The notes under the pieces: model-generated
Seen by the model: the letters and a program-made list of their open reading frames with translations, nothing else
Database searches by the model: none
Told to the model about the DNA's origin: nothing
Made by a program: the position numbers and the translations under genes
NCBI RefSeq assembly: GCF_030272615.1
Contig: NW_026729138.1
Span: 114,972-178,971 of the forward strand
From: Cryptomeria japonica
Taxonomy: Eukaryota; Streptophyta; Pinopsida; Cupressales; Cupressaceae
Direction: 5' to 3'
Length of the DNA: 64,000 nt
In this document: positions 1 through 12,054 of the stretch, in pieces
Layout of the letters: each line of letters begins with the position of its first letter
Position numbering within the stretch: position 1 is the first letter of the stretch

Positions 1-1145
1 GTTAGGGTTAGTATTGTGGTTAGTGCTTACATCATGGTTAGGGTTAATGTTTACATCATGGTTGAATCTAGTATTAGGTTTAGGGTTAGGTTTACAATTA
101 TGGATAGGATTAGGTTTTAGAGTGAGGGCTTAGGATTATGGTTAGGATTAGGGTTTACATCATAATTAGGATAAGGGTTAGGATTATGGTTTTATTATCA
201 TTTAGGGTTAGGATTAGTAAATTATGCTTATGATTATGATTATAGTTAGGGTTTAATGTTATGGTAAGGATTACAGTTAGGGTTATGGTTTATATCTTGG
301 TTGGCTTTATGGTTAGAATCATGGTTAGGTTTAGGTTTTAAGGTTATGGTTAGGATTATGGGAAGGATTAAGATTTATATAATGGTTACGGTTAGGGTTA
401 GGATTAAGGTTCAAGTTTAGGTCATGGTTAGGGTTAAGAATTACATCATGGTTAGGGTTATATTAGGATTAAGATTATTAGGGTTATGATTGGGATTATG
501 GATATAGTTAGGATTATTATTAGGGTTAGTGTTAAGATTAATTATTAGAGTTAGGATTATGGTTAGGATTTACATCATGGTTAGGGTTAGGGTTAAGGAT
601 ATAGATTATGGTAAGGGTTAAGGTTTACATAATGGTTAGGGGTAGGGTTTACATCATGGTTGTATGTAATGTCAGGTTTAGGGTTAGGGATACATTTATG
701 ATTAGGGTTAGGTTTTAGGGTCGGGACTTAAGATTGTGGTTAGGTTTAGTGTTTATATCATGGTTAGTGTTATGGTTTTGGTGAGCATTTACGGTTAGGA
801 ATAGTATAATGGTTAAGGTTTACATCATGGTTAGGGGTAGTATTAGGTTTAAGGTTAGGGTTTAATTTTGTTTAGAGTTGGGGTTATGGCTCAATTTGGT
901 TTATGGTTCAATTGGGTTAGGAAATCAATTTTAGGAAATCAACTTTAATTATTTATAGGAAATCAATTTTAATTAGGATTAGGGTCCAGCTAGGGTCACT
1001 TTTAATTCTATGGTTAGAGTTAAGTTTAGGGTTCAAGTTCTAGGTAGTGTTTAATTATAAGGTTAGAGTTAAGTTTAGGTTTAGGTTTCAATTATGGTAA
1101 TATTAAGCTTAGGATTGGTATTATGCTACAATTAGGGTTAATATT
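1..1145 (+). repeat. Degenerate telomere-like G-rich array, partial left arm
   Basis: Irregular GGGTTA, GGATTA and GGTTAT units with the recurring phrase TTTACATCATGGTTAGGG. The array is dominated by a 6-mer of TTAGGG type, with some TTTAGGG. It is too degenerate to be an active telomere end. It matches 47,401-48,545, where the arm is seen complete (from about 46,021). Open frames here are repeat translations, not genes. Confidence 0.9.
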
Positions 1146-3895
1146 ATAATATTATGCATTGATAAAATTTATTATCTATTTCTTATGAAATATTAATGAA
1201 AATCTTCATTATTATATAAAAAAATTTCAATACTTCTATAAAATAAATACCTTTAAACATTGTTCTAATAAAATTAAGACATTTTAAAATAGCTTAAAGT
1301 TTTGTATAATTGAAAAGTAATTGATATTATTTAAATTTGATTTGCAATGTAGATAATGATATGCATAAACATTCCCCATCCATCAAAATGCATATTTGGT
1401 TGATAAAAACAATCATTTTTGTAAATCAAGCAAATCTAGATCATTCTTGAATCCATAAATCACAAGTTCCTTATATTTGATTCATTGCTTGATTTGCAAA
1501 GTTTGTAATTCTTAAAGTGCATATTTTTAATTTAGATACACTTTTATATGCATTTGAAATACTTTTATAGATTAATTAGTTTATTTTTTGATTGAATGTC
1601 AATATATGCAAGCCTTTGTAGAGAGGGGCTCAAGCATATACCTCTTAAAGCATGTTTTGTGTACCATACAAACTACTTACTCTAAAGAAGAAGGCATAAA
1701 TCCTAAACTAAAATAGATTTATTTTGTCAATGGTAACGTTGTACAACTGGAATAGGAGAACTAATTTTCTTTATATGAATTTGAAAATTAAAAGTTGCTT
1801 AATCAAATTTTGGAAGTAATAAAATTTCAATTTTTACATTATATTAAAACTCAACTAAGAGATAAATCAAATATAAATAGAAAATTCACATCTACATGAT
1901 AAATTATAAATTATTTTGTTAAATTAGAAACATTATAACTTTATGATTAAAATTGAGAAACAATTTTTTTTATTTTTATCTTTCTAAAAACTAAAAATTA
2001 TATATTATTTTTGAAATATTTGTGTAGCATGTAATTTTGATTTTTTGAATTTAGAAACATTATATGTTTATGTTTGAGAATTAGAAATATAGAAAATTAA
2101 GATTATTTCTTTCCTTTTCCTATCAAAATATTGCACTTATTTTTCTATTAAAATATTCCTTTTATTTTTATTATTGAAAAAATAAAGATCTAAATAAAAG
2201 TTGATGATATCTTAATAGAGTGCTACTAAGAATGCATTGGTTTAATATTGAATATATATCCTCTCCCACTCTTGCTCCAAGTATGAACATTATTTTTTGA
2301 AACTTGTAAATGAACATTATAATATGATATCTAATGAACCTGGGAGACTAATAAAATAGCCTACCTACACACTACTAAGATCCAGAATTATAATTATTTT
2401 TTGAAACTCGTAGAGACATTATTTTTAGATAATACAAAAAAAAAATTATTTTTTGAAACTAGTAGAGACATTATTTTCAGATAATACAAAAAAAATCTTA
2501 AGATAAAGAAAAGAGCTTTAAAATCTAGAAAGAAAATAAAAGCTTGGAAATAGAAAAAACTAACAAAAAATTAAAATGAGGTATACCTGATCTGGGTGAA
2601 ACTCCAAGTTTTCTACAGAGTAGAAACACAAAAAAGTTTCGGTGCAGAAGAGAAGAAAATATAGTCCTTTAAGTGTCAGAAACAAAGAGATTACAATGTT
2701 CATTAAAGCAATCTAGATTACCCTTAATATCTCTTTTTTATTCACCTTCGGTTCTTCCTCAATTAATCTTCGCTCTCCTAGGATAAAAGCCTCATTTTTC
2801 TTGTAGATACTCCATGTCTGTATACAAATCAAAGGCTTCATTAGAAGGTCATTTAGATAGTCATTCAAATGAGAGCGAGTTCTATGTAGCAATAATTTTG
2901 TACAAAATAAAACCAAACAAAGAAATGTAAAATGAAAAACTACGTACCAATTCCAGAAGCCTATCTTGATATGTTTCCTAATTATGCAAAACATAAAATG
3001 GTAGCTTTCAATTTGTTCTTATGTGAATCTGTTGTAAACCCAATTGGCAATCATATTAAATGCGTAGTCCTCTAGTTTGGAAAGGATTTGTTTCTTTTTA
3101 AAGCTATTGGGAGTGGAGAAATTGAAACACTTGCCCAAACACATCCAGTGATGGAGAATATAAATTAAATCAGAATGCATATGGCTTTGTAACTGACTCT
3201 TTGCAATTCCACAAGTTTCATATTTTTTCATTTATGTTTTGTAACTGTTTCCAAATCATCAGTTTTCTTTAGTGTTTATATAGAATATTCTATTTTTATT
3301 CTATCCTTCATTCCCCCTGCTGTGACTATATAGGAACGCCTCTCAACGTAAATATCAATAAATATCTATATTAATAATTTTAATCATAAATTAAATTAGC
3401 TTTATAGTTTTATTATAATCCTTCCAATATGATACCTTTGGAAAGAAGTTAGATTCAATATAATGTATTTAAAATTTCTAATTTATCATATAGATATGAC
3501 TTTTCTATTTATATTTACACAAATATTTCAAAAATAATAAATAATTTTTTAATTTAGAAAGATCAATAAGAATTTCTATGTTAATAATTTTAATCATAAA
3601 CTCAATTTGGACTTATAATTTTATTCTAATCCTACCAATATGATAGCTTTGGTTATATTGAGCATGAAAGTTAGATTCAATTATAATGTATTCATTTAAA
3701 ATAATTTGATTGGATGTCTTTACATTGTGGGTTTCATGGTAAATTAAACAATAAGTTATTTTTGGTTGAGTTGTGTTTGACTCCTACATGGGAGGTATAC
3801 TTTTACTCTAAATTCTCTTTCCTAAATATATTTTCTATTAAGCATAAAATATATTTAATTTGTATGTTTTAAATAGTCATTGTTATGGTTAAGAT
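1146..3895. other. AT-rich spacer between the telomere-like arms
   Basis: About 2.75 kb of AT-rich DNA with no convincing gene. Segments near 1,865-2,060 recur in inverted form near 3,470-3,560 (shared phrase AATTTATCATATAGAT) and again near 45,410-45,500, so the spacer also has palindromic tendencies. Two minus-strand frames (2,713-2,994, 93 codons; 3,019-3,231, 70 codons) lie end to end. They match nothing I recognise and show no splice or domain support. A minus-strand gene remnant is possible but unproven. The copy is at 48,546-51,295. Confidence 0.7.
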
Positions 3896-6800
3896 CAAAA
3901 TTTAACACTAACCCTAACCTTAGCTAATTGAAATGTTATTGAATTGTAATACTAACCCTAATTGAAATTAATTGAATTGTAATACTAAATAGATCTTTAT
4001 TCAATAATCAAACCCTAACCCTAATTGAACCCTAATCATAATTAAATTACAACCCTAACCTTAAGCCAAATGTAATTGAATCATAACCCTAATTCTAACC
4101 CTGATTGAATTATATTACTAACTGTAACTATAACTAAATCCTTACCATGTAATCAAACCTTAAGCTTCATATATCTCTAATCTAGAGCTAATTAAATCCT
4201 AACCCTAATTAAACCATAACCCTAATTAAACCTTAGGCCCAACCTTAAACTATAGCCCAAACCCTAACCCTAACCACAAGCTTTATCCTAGAATAATAAC
4301 TTTAATGATAACCTAATCTTTATGATAACCCTAATTTAACCTTAATGGAACCCTAACCGTAATTAAATTATAGCCCAAACTTTAAGCCTAATGTAATTGA
4401 ATCATAACCCTAATTCTAACCCTAATTGAATTATAATACTAATGCTAACTATAACTAAATCCTTACCATGTAATCAAACCTTAACCTTCATATATCCCTA
4501 ATCTAGATATAATTGAATCTTAACCCTAATTAAATCTTTGTACTAACATAACATAACCCTAATCAAGTAAAACTTTTGGTTTCGGGTCCAAGTAAAACCC
4601 GTTTACCTTTAGAAAAAACATAACCCTAATCAAACCTTATCCCCAACCTTAAACTATAGCCCAAACCCTAACCCTAACCCCAAGCTTTATCCTAGAATGG
4701 TAACTTTAATCATAACCTAATCTTTACCATAACCCTAATCTAAACCTAAAAACAACCTAACCCTAAAATTAATCCTAACCTTAATAAAACCATATCTTTA
4801 ACAAAAATCTAGAAACCCTAAGGTATTGTTAACCCTAAACTTAACCTAACACCTAATTAAACCTTTATGCTAATGAAACCCATAACTTGACCCCATCCTT
4901 AATTAAATGGTATGCTTAACACTAATTAATTGTTATCCCTAACCTTAAAATCAAGATTCATTATAAAGTCCTAACAACATATTTTATCCTCAACCCTAAC
5001 CCTATCCGAATCTTAACACTATTTATAACCCTAATTGATTTTATAACCCTAAGCCTATCTAAATCTTAACACTATTTATAACCCTAACCCTAAACATGAT
5101 ATTAAAAATAACATTAATCCTGACACTAACCCTTAACCCTAGCCCTAACCATGATGTAAACCCTAACCCTAGCCATAATTCAAATCATAACTGTAACCTT
5201 AAGCCTAATCGTAAACCTAACCCTAACTGCAACCCAACCATGATGTAAATCATAACCTTAACCATAATCCTAACCATAACTCTAAACCTTAACCCTAACC
5301 TAACCATAACCATAAACCCTAACCCTAACAATAATATTTAGCCATAACCCTAAAACCTAATCCTAACCATAACCATAACCTTGACCATAACTCGAAACCT
5401 ATTTATAATCTTAATCCTAACCTTAAACCCTAACCCTAACCTTAATATTAAACCCTAATCCCAACCATAATCCTCAACCTAACCCTAAGCACATGTGATG
5501 TAAATCCTAAACCTAAACCTAACCTAAACCCTAACCCTAAACCTAAACCTAACTCTAGCTATGATGTAAACCCTAACCCTAGCCATAATCATATGGCCCT
5601 AACCATAATCCTAAACCTAACCTTAACCATAACCATAACCCCAAATCATAACCCTAATCATAATCCTTACCGTAACCCTAATCATAACTCTAACCTAGCC
5701 ACAATCCTAAACCTTAACACTAACAATAATTCTACTATAAACTTAACCCTAACCAAAATTAAACTTTATTCCTAATCTATTATTAACCTTAATGTAATGG
5801 AACTATAACCCTAATTCTAACCCTAACTTTGATGTAGACCCTAAATGTAATTGTAACCCTAACCATAAACTTAACCTTAAAACTAAACCCTAACCCTAAC
5901 CATAATCTTAAACCCTAACTCTAACCCTAACCCTTAACCTTAATCCCTCTGATTGAATGATAACCCTAAACTCAACTCTAACCATAGATTTGAACCCTAA
6001 ATAAAACTTGATCCCTAATCTAACCATTTAATTGAACCGTATTCTTAAACTTAACCCTTTTCCTCAATTGTAACCATAATTGAATCCTAGCCCTAAACTT
6101 AACCCTAACCGTAATTGAACTCTAATCCTAACCCTAATCTTACCCAAACCCTAATCCTAATTGAAGTGTAATACTAATTTAACCCTATAACCCTAATGTA
6201 GTTGAATAACAACCCTAATTCTAACCATAATTATACTCTAGCACTAACTGTAGCTCAACCTTTATAATAACCTAACCTTAAAATTAACCTTAACCGTAAT
6301 TACTATTTAAACCTTATTTTGAACCTCAACCATAACCCTAAAGTGACCTTGATTGTAAATCCAACCTATGCTTGACGTTATCTCCAATCTTTATGCTAAC
6401 ATAACCCATAACCCTAATTAAATTATAATGCTAACCTTCAAACAGAGCTCTATTATATAGCCGAAAACCTAACAACATGCTTTATCCTCAAATCCTAACC
6501 CTTCCCGAGTCATAACACTTACTAACCTTAATTTATTTATAATTCTAACACTAATCCTAATTAAACCCTATCCCTAACCCTAATACTGATTCTAATTGAA
6601 CCTCAACCCTTACCCCAAGCATTATCCTACAATAATAACTCTCTATCATTAACTAAAACAAAATATAACTTTTATTTTATCTATAATACTATAACTCCCT
6701 CTAATTTATACTGTAACCCCAACCCTAACTTGATAATGACCCAAAACCTAACTTTATATCTAACCCAAAACCTAACCCTAACCCTAACAACCCTGATCCT

Positions 6801-7970
6801 GACCCAAACCCTAACTCTTATATCTATCATCACATACTATCTTTCACTGCAAACCCTAACCCTAACCCTAATCCTAATTATAAGCCTAACCCTAATTTTA
6901 ATTATAATCACTCATTATAATCTTTAAACCTTACCCTAATTATAATCACTAAGACTAACCCCAATACTAACCCTAACTCTATCCCTAATTATAATCCTAA
7001 CTATAACTCAACCCTAACCCTAACCTCAATTTTAATTATAATTATAATCACTAATTATAATCTTTAACCCTCATGCTAATTATAATTATAACCCTAACCC
7101 TAACCCTATTCTAGCCCCAACCCTAATCCCGACCCAAACCCTAACTCTTATAGCTATCATCATGTACTATGTTTAATTACAATCTTAACCCTAACCCTAA
7201 CCCTAATCATAATTATAATTCTAACCATAACCCTAACCCTAATTTTATTTATAATTAATAATTATAATCTTTAACCCTAACCCTAATTACAATCACTAAG
7301 ATTAACACCAATCCTAACCCTTGCCCCAACCCTAACCTAATAATAACCCAAAACCTAACTTTATATCTAACCCAAAACCTAACCCTAACAACCCTAATCC
7401 TAAGCCAAACCCTAACTCTTATATTTATCATCACATATTATCTTTCATTGCAATCTTAACCCTAACCCTAACCCTAATCCTAATTATAATTCTAACCCTA
7501 ACCCTAATCCTAACCCTAATTTAAATTATAATTACTAATTATAATCTTTAAACCTTACCTTAATTATAATCACTAAGACTAACCCCAATACTAACCCTAA
7601 CCCTGATTATAATTGTAACCCTAACCCTAATTCTTACCCTAACCCTAATTCTAGCCCTAACCCTAACCCTAATTATAATTCTAACCCTAACCCTAACCCT
7701 ATTCTAGCCCCAACCCCAATCCTAACCCAAACCCTAACTCTTATAGCTATCATCACATACTATCTTTAATTGCAATCTTAACCCTAATCCTAATTATAGT
7801 TCTAACCCTAACCCTAACCCTAATTTTATTTATAATTAATAATTATAATCTTTTACCCTAACCCTAATTACAATCACTAAGATTAACCCCAATCCTAACC
7901 CCCAACCCTAACCTGAATCCTAAGTATAATACTAACCCTCATTATAATTATAACCCTAACGCTCATTACA
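3896..7970 (-). repeat. Degenerate telomere-like C-rich array, right arm
   Basis: About 4 kb of CCCTAA-type units, mostly 6-mers with scattered CCCTAAA, mixed with AATTATAATT and CATGATGTAAAC phrases. Because the complementary G-rich array lies to the left, the pair reads TTAGGG then CCCTAA across the spacer. A higher-order repeat is visible at 6,700-7,925. The phrase CTTATA-CTATCATCA-TACTAT recurs near 6,819, 7,148, 7,418 and 7,740, a spacing of about 270-330 bp. Open frames here, such as 5,593-5,775 and 6,730-6,927, are Asn/Leu/Thr-rich repeat translations. Confidence 0.9.
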
Positions 7971-8032
7971 CTCACAACAATATAAATTAATAATAATAAT
8001 ATATTATAATAATATTACACAAATGAAAAGAA

Positions 8033-8065
<33 letters not shown>

Positions 8066-8240
8066 TGCAATAATAATATTACAAATTATTGCAACAAACA
8101 TTAATAATATTATATTATATAGTTTTGGTTTGAATTTTTTATTGTTTCCCATGTTGCGTTGCGACTGCTACTAGCTTATATATATTTGATTTTAATCTCA
8201 CACACAAACACACACACATATAAGCTAGTTAATATTTACA
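7971..8240. repeat. Right terminus of the telomere-like element, with AAT microsatellite and small hairpin
   Basis: AT-rich end containing an (AAT)n tract at about 8,034-8,064. A terminal hairpin follows: ACTAGCTTATA at 8,170-8,180 pairs with TATAAGCTAGT near 8,219-8,229, around a CA-rich loop. The stretch 8,085-8,198 is an inverted copy of the DNA at about 45,680-45,800. The element therefore has inverted terminal regions. The identical copy is at 55,371-55,640. Confidence 0.75.
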
Positions 8241-8639
8241 CAACCTACATTACCGCAACTTGAGCGGACTAAGTCGTGGCTAAGTAGGATAGCGATACTT
8301 TAACCTCGTAAGACTATGATTAAAAGTAAAATGGCTATAAAGAAAGTTGAGATATATATATATTTTCGCATTCTTTGTAAACTTATACCACCGCCTTCAC
8401 ATAGTGGAGAGGCAGGAAGATAGCATGAGGATGGGAATCTGATGGAGCTAATGAAATTCATTCCTAATTAAATACAAAATTAGCTTCATATATTTGGGAA
8501 ATGCAAACAACCATTTTCATTAATTAAAAAGGGAACCGTTTGGAGTCCATAGCATATATACGGTAAAGGAAATTATTTAGAGGACATGACTTTCATTTGG
8601 AAAAAACTTTTTCGACAAAAATATAGGAGCTATGAAAAA
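8241..8639. other. Unassigned intergenic DNA
   Basis: No open frame, RNA gene or repeat that I can support. It is slightly less AT-rich than its surroundings. Confidence 0.5.
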
Positions 8640-8648
8640 GATTAGAAG

Positions 8649-9423
8649 CACGCCTGGAATTTGACAGGTTATATGGCCGTTTTTGCACTTTTAGATCGTA
8701 TATTACAACTAATAAAATTAGTGGACCGTAAGTATTGATACGCTATTTTTTCCACAAACGGTATATATGACACTTAAAATTATTAATAAGCCGTAATATT
8801 ATAATAGGTAATATATATTGAAATATATTATTTTACAATGTTTATTATAAATATATGAATTTATTTAGAATATTTTTAAATGGTATGATTAAGATATAAT
8901 TATTTCTAATTTTATATTATTTTTATATGAATTTTTAGTATGTTTTTCTTATATAAATTTAGAAACTTTGTCAATTTAGTTTTTAATATTTTTTAAAAGA
9001 TTGTCTTAAATATCAATATAGAAACTTCTAACAATTGAAATGATAAGATATAATCATTTCTAATTTTTTAAAATATTGTAATAAAAAAATCTAAAATGGT
9101 TTCTATTTTTATAATAAACAAGATTTTTGGGTTGAATTTAGAAACTTACAAGTAAATTTAAGATTTTTTTAGTGCATTACTAATTTATCATTGTTTTTCA
9201 AAGTTTTACTTTTTTTTATAGAATTATTTCTTTTCACCTCAATTGAATTTTATTGGAACTTCAATTCTATGAAGCTTAAAGAATTTATATTAAACTATTC
9301 ACAAATTAAAAAAAAATTGACACTTAACATTTTTTTAAAAACGTAAAATGAAAGGCATTAAAATTACTAAACCGTCATAAAAAATTATATGACAGGCAGG
9401 GGTGGCCGTCAAATTCCAGGCCT
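8649..9423. mobile_element. 775-bp non-autonomous TIR element with 9-bp target duplication (Mutator-like MITE)
   Basis: The ends carry inverted GCCTGGAATTTGAC motifs: plus strand from 8,652, minus strand ending at 9,422. The 9-mer GATTAGAAG lies immediately outside both ends (8,640-8,648 and 9,424-9,432), as expected of a target-site duplication. Nine-base duplications are typical of Mutator-like elements. The interior is AT-rich and non-coding, so the element would depend on a transposase encoded elsewhere. The superfamily is inferred from duplication length alone. The copy is at 56,049-56,823. Confidence 0.65.
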
Positions 9424-9432
9424 GATTAGAAG

Positions 9433-10854
9433 TCATGCTTCAAAAGGATTTTGATTAAGCTAGCACTACTCCTGTTGAAGCCAGCTAGGAAGAAAGTTGG
9501 ACGTAAGTCATTGTTTGTAATCATTTGTTTACTTGAAAAATAATATGAGTTGAGGGTATGAATTATCACACTATTTTTATAGGAAGAATACCATGGAAAA
9601 TCACAATGAAAAATTTCGCTCATTCTTTTCAAAAGAACATTACGACTTAATGAAAGCCATAAAACGGAGACAAATGAACTCTTGTGGAATGAAAACTTTA
9701 AAAAAACTACATTATCCCCATTGGTAATTATGGCTCACGTTAGTAAACAGAACAGCCAAGAAGGGTATAATCCATATACAATTCAATGGCAAATACTAGC
9801 TGGAAATGGTCAAGGATTGGCCATATTCCATTGCAAAACAAGGAATGAGATTGCTGCAAATTGCATTACCTTCACTTCTGCAAATAAAAGATTGTATTGA
9901 TATGATAAAAAAAATTATCAGAAAAAAGAAGAATGGTTAATTCAGTATCTCTATTATATGAAGGAATTCATTCTTGTGTTCTCTATTATATGAAGGAATT
10001 CATTCTTGTGTTCTTGAGTGAGTAGGTTACTAGCTCAAGAACACCAGTATGAATTCAGTATTTCAATGGAAGGTTTTCTCTTAGAGTAATTGACATCACA
10101 AACTAGTTAATTTGAATATTTAACCTGAGTCAAAACATTAATGTCAGTCAATGAGCCTCTTTAGAGTCTAAATGCAATTGGCTTCTAAGATAAGTGTAAT
10201 GGCTTGAAAAACCTCCTTAGGTTAAAGTCTTACCAAGGAGGGTGATGAACAATGACTATATGCATATGTGTGTTGCAACTCTTAAATCCTTTGACCAAGG
10301 TGATACTACAAACTATAAGTGTCAGTTAGTTCTTTGATCCAACTATACAACCCAGTTAGAGGTCATACTTGTTAGGAGTAGCCTATGGTGTGTGAACAAC
10401 TAGGGATTGTGTAGGGTCAAGCACTAGTCTCATATGACATTAATCCAACTTCTTTTACTTCCCTACGAAACGTCGAGCCTTTCCAGTTGGAAATGGCACG
10501 GAGGACTAGTAAGTCCGTGGTTAGACAAAAAAAGTGCTTTGATGATACTTTTCCTCTCCAATCAATGTAAAGACCACTTAAAGTTCAAAATGAGAATTTG
10601 GAAACTGTAAACACTAAAACTCTCTTGAATCCTTGCTTATGTTGTACTTGGTTATGGTTATGCAGTTATTCTTATGCAAATATTTAACATCTTATATAGT
10701 GTACTCTCCTTCTTTCAGCTTCAAAAAAAAGTCACTTGAATTTTTTATGCTTAGAAATTTTAGTTCAATATTTATATTGTTGCAAATGGTTTAGTAGCTA
10801 GATATTGCTTGTTACAATACTATAATTATAAAATAAATTCATTTTAAAAAATTG
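9433..10854. other. Unassigned intergenic DNA with a 32-bp tandem pair
   Basis: No gene recognised. A 32-bp unit beginning CTCTATTATATGAAGG is repeated twice at 9,949-10,012. Short frames on both strands (9,426-9,632 minus, 68 codons; 9,682-9,900 plus, 72 codons) overlap nothing recognisable and lack domain motifs. I do not call them genes. Confidence 0.5.
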
Positions 10855-11285
10855 TTGTTCTTCACAAAGGATCCATCATATTTAATTGAGCAACTTTATA
10901 TCTCCATGTCAAATCTACTAATATCCTTCAATTGACTAATCTCAAAATTTAAAGGTCTCTCTTATGAACATATTGTTGTATTTTAAAATACATTCTCCCC
11001 CTAACATTGTTAGTGAAGACTATTCTATGTACAAAATGTATCTATGCCTATCAAATGAATCATTATTAATATGTATGAATTGAATTTTATTAATAAATAT
11101 ATCAACTAATTATAATGCAGAGGTAATGATGCTTCTAACTACATTTGTTTGCATGTAATTAATATTTTGTTTTATAAATTAAAAATATATACATGTATAA
11201 TAACCATAGATATGTATAATTAATATGATTACCAATCACCTGTTTGGAAAAATCATCTGGAAAGGTAGCTAGATCACAAGATAAG
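10855..11285 (+). repeat. Diverged direct repeat, copy A
   Basis: Resembles 20,625-20,990 in the same orientation. Shared phrases include TTTATATCTCCA, TCAAATCTAC, TGAAGACTATTCT and ATCAACTAA, in matching order. The two copies flank the large transposon. An older tandem repeat split by the insertion, or two dispersed repeat copies, would both explain this. Confidence 0.6.
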
Positions 11286-11662
11286 GACTATAGTGTATAA
11301 GAAAAAGGGCTTTGACGTGAAGTAAAACATATTGTATGAGATTTAACTTAGCATAGTCATTGTACAAGGCACTAAATAACATTGGTCAAACCCTATGCAT
11401 GGTTGAAGCTTCCCTTGTCATGGGAGTGCCATAGGATCACTAATGGGATTTGACTAAAGCTCCTTCAATCGAGGATCACAACATGCTTTTAGCATATTTA
11501 CAGCTACAATATTCATTCGTGGCTTATGAGTGGAACATTACTTTGTTTTTACCCTTATGAAAGATAAAAATGTGTGAGAAAATATAATTGAAGATGTATA
11601 AGAATTGTGGAAAGAGTCTAACTAAACATAAAAGTGTGCACTTTTGTTACATAACAAGGCGT
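11286..11662. other. Unassigned DNA left of the transposon
   Basis: No gene or repeat recognised. GTGTGCAC occurs at about 11,633 and again at 11,661, next to the proposed transposon end. Confidence 0.4.
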
Positions 11663-11714
11663 GTGCACAAAGATGGTGGTTAGAAAAGTGGACACCACCC
11701 AAAAAAAACTTGGA
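11663..11714 (+). repeat. Left terminal inverted repeat of the transposon
   Basis: Begins GTGCACAAAGATGGT and has AAGTGGACACC near 11,687-11,697, then an A-run. Its partner is on the minus strand at about 20,470-20,520. Identity is high for the first 15 bases and patchy afterwards. Confidence 0.55.
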
Positions 11715-11759
11715 AAAACAGGCAGTGCTTATGCAATTTTAAAATTTCAAATTCCCGCA

Positions 11760-11920
11760 TACGCGCTTAGGTTTGTTCTTTCCAAGCCTAGAAAAGGTAG
11801 CCCGTACGTGTTGCTTTTAAGAAACTGAGCGCGTACACGTTACACATAGGAAAATTAGTACGTACGCACTGCTTATAGGAAAATGAGCGCGTACACACTA
11901 ATAATCCAAATAAAACTGTG
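11760..11920 (+). promoter_or_regulatory. Left subterminal CGTACG-type motif array
   Basis: Four or five loosely repeated units of about 32 bp, each with a GCGTAC, CGTACG or CGTACAC core and often a TGCTTATAGGAAAA tail. This is a marked local clustering of CpG-rich, partly palindromic words in AT-rich DNA. In some plant transposons such arrays are transposase-binding sites, and that role here is inference. The array lies just upstream of the plus-strand gene start at 12,055 and could also act in its promoter. Confidence 0.55.
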
Positions 11921-12054
11921 TACACAGTTCTTGGTAAAAGTAGTTTTTAAAAAAAACTAGGTCTCATTTACTCGTAAAGCGTATTTTTTACTTTGTTTTT
12001 TTCCCATTTTCTAACCTAAACCGTGAATGGGGTGCTAAATTTTTCCTCTAGGCT

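Noticed and set aside
5593-6927. Open frames in the telomere-like arrays, also at 46,271-46,714, 52,993 and 54,130
   Set aside because: They are translations of CCCTAA-type units (Asn, Leu, Thr, Pro only) and have no gene signals.
1-8000. True chromosome end or active telomere
   Set aside because: Arrays are degenerate, internal, occur in both orientations and are followed by tens of kb of other DNA.
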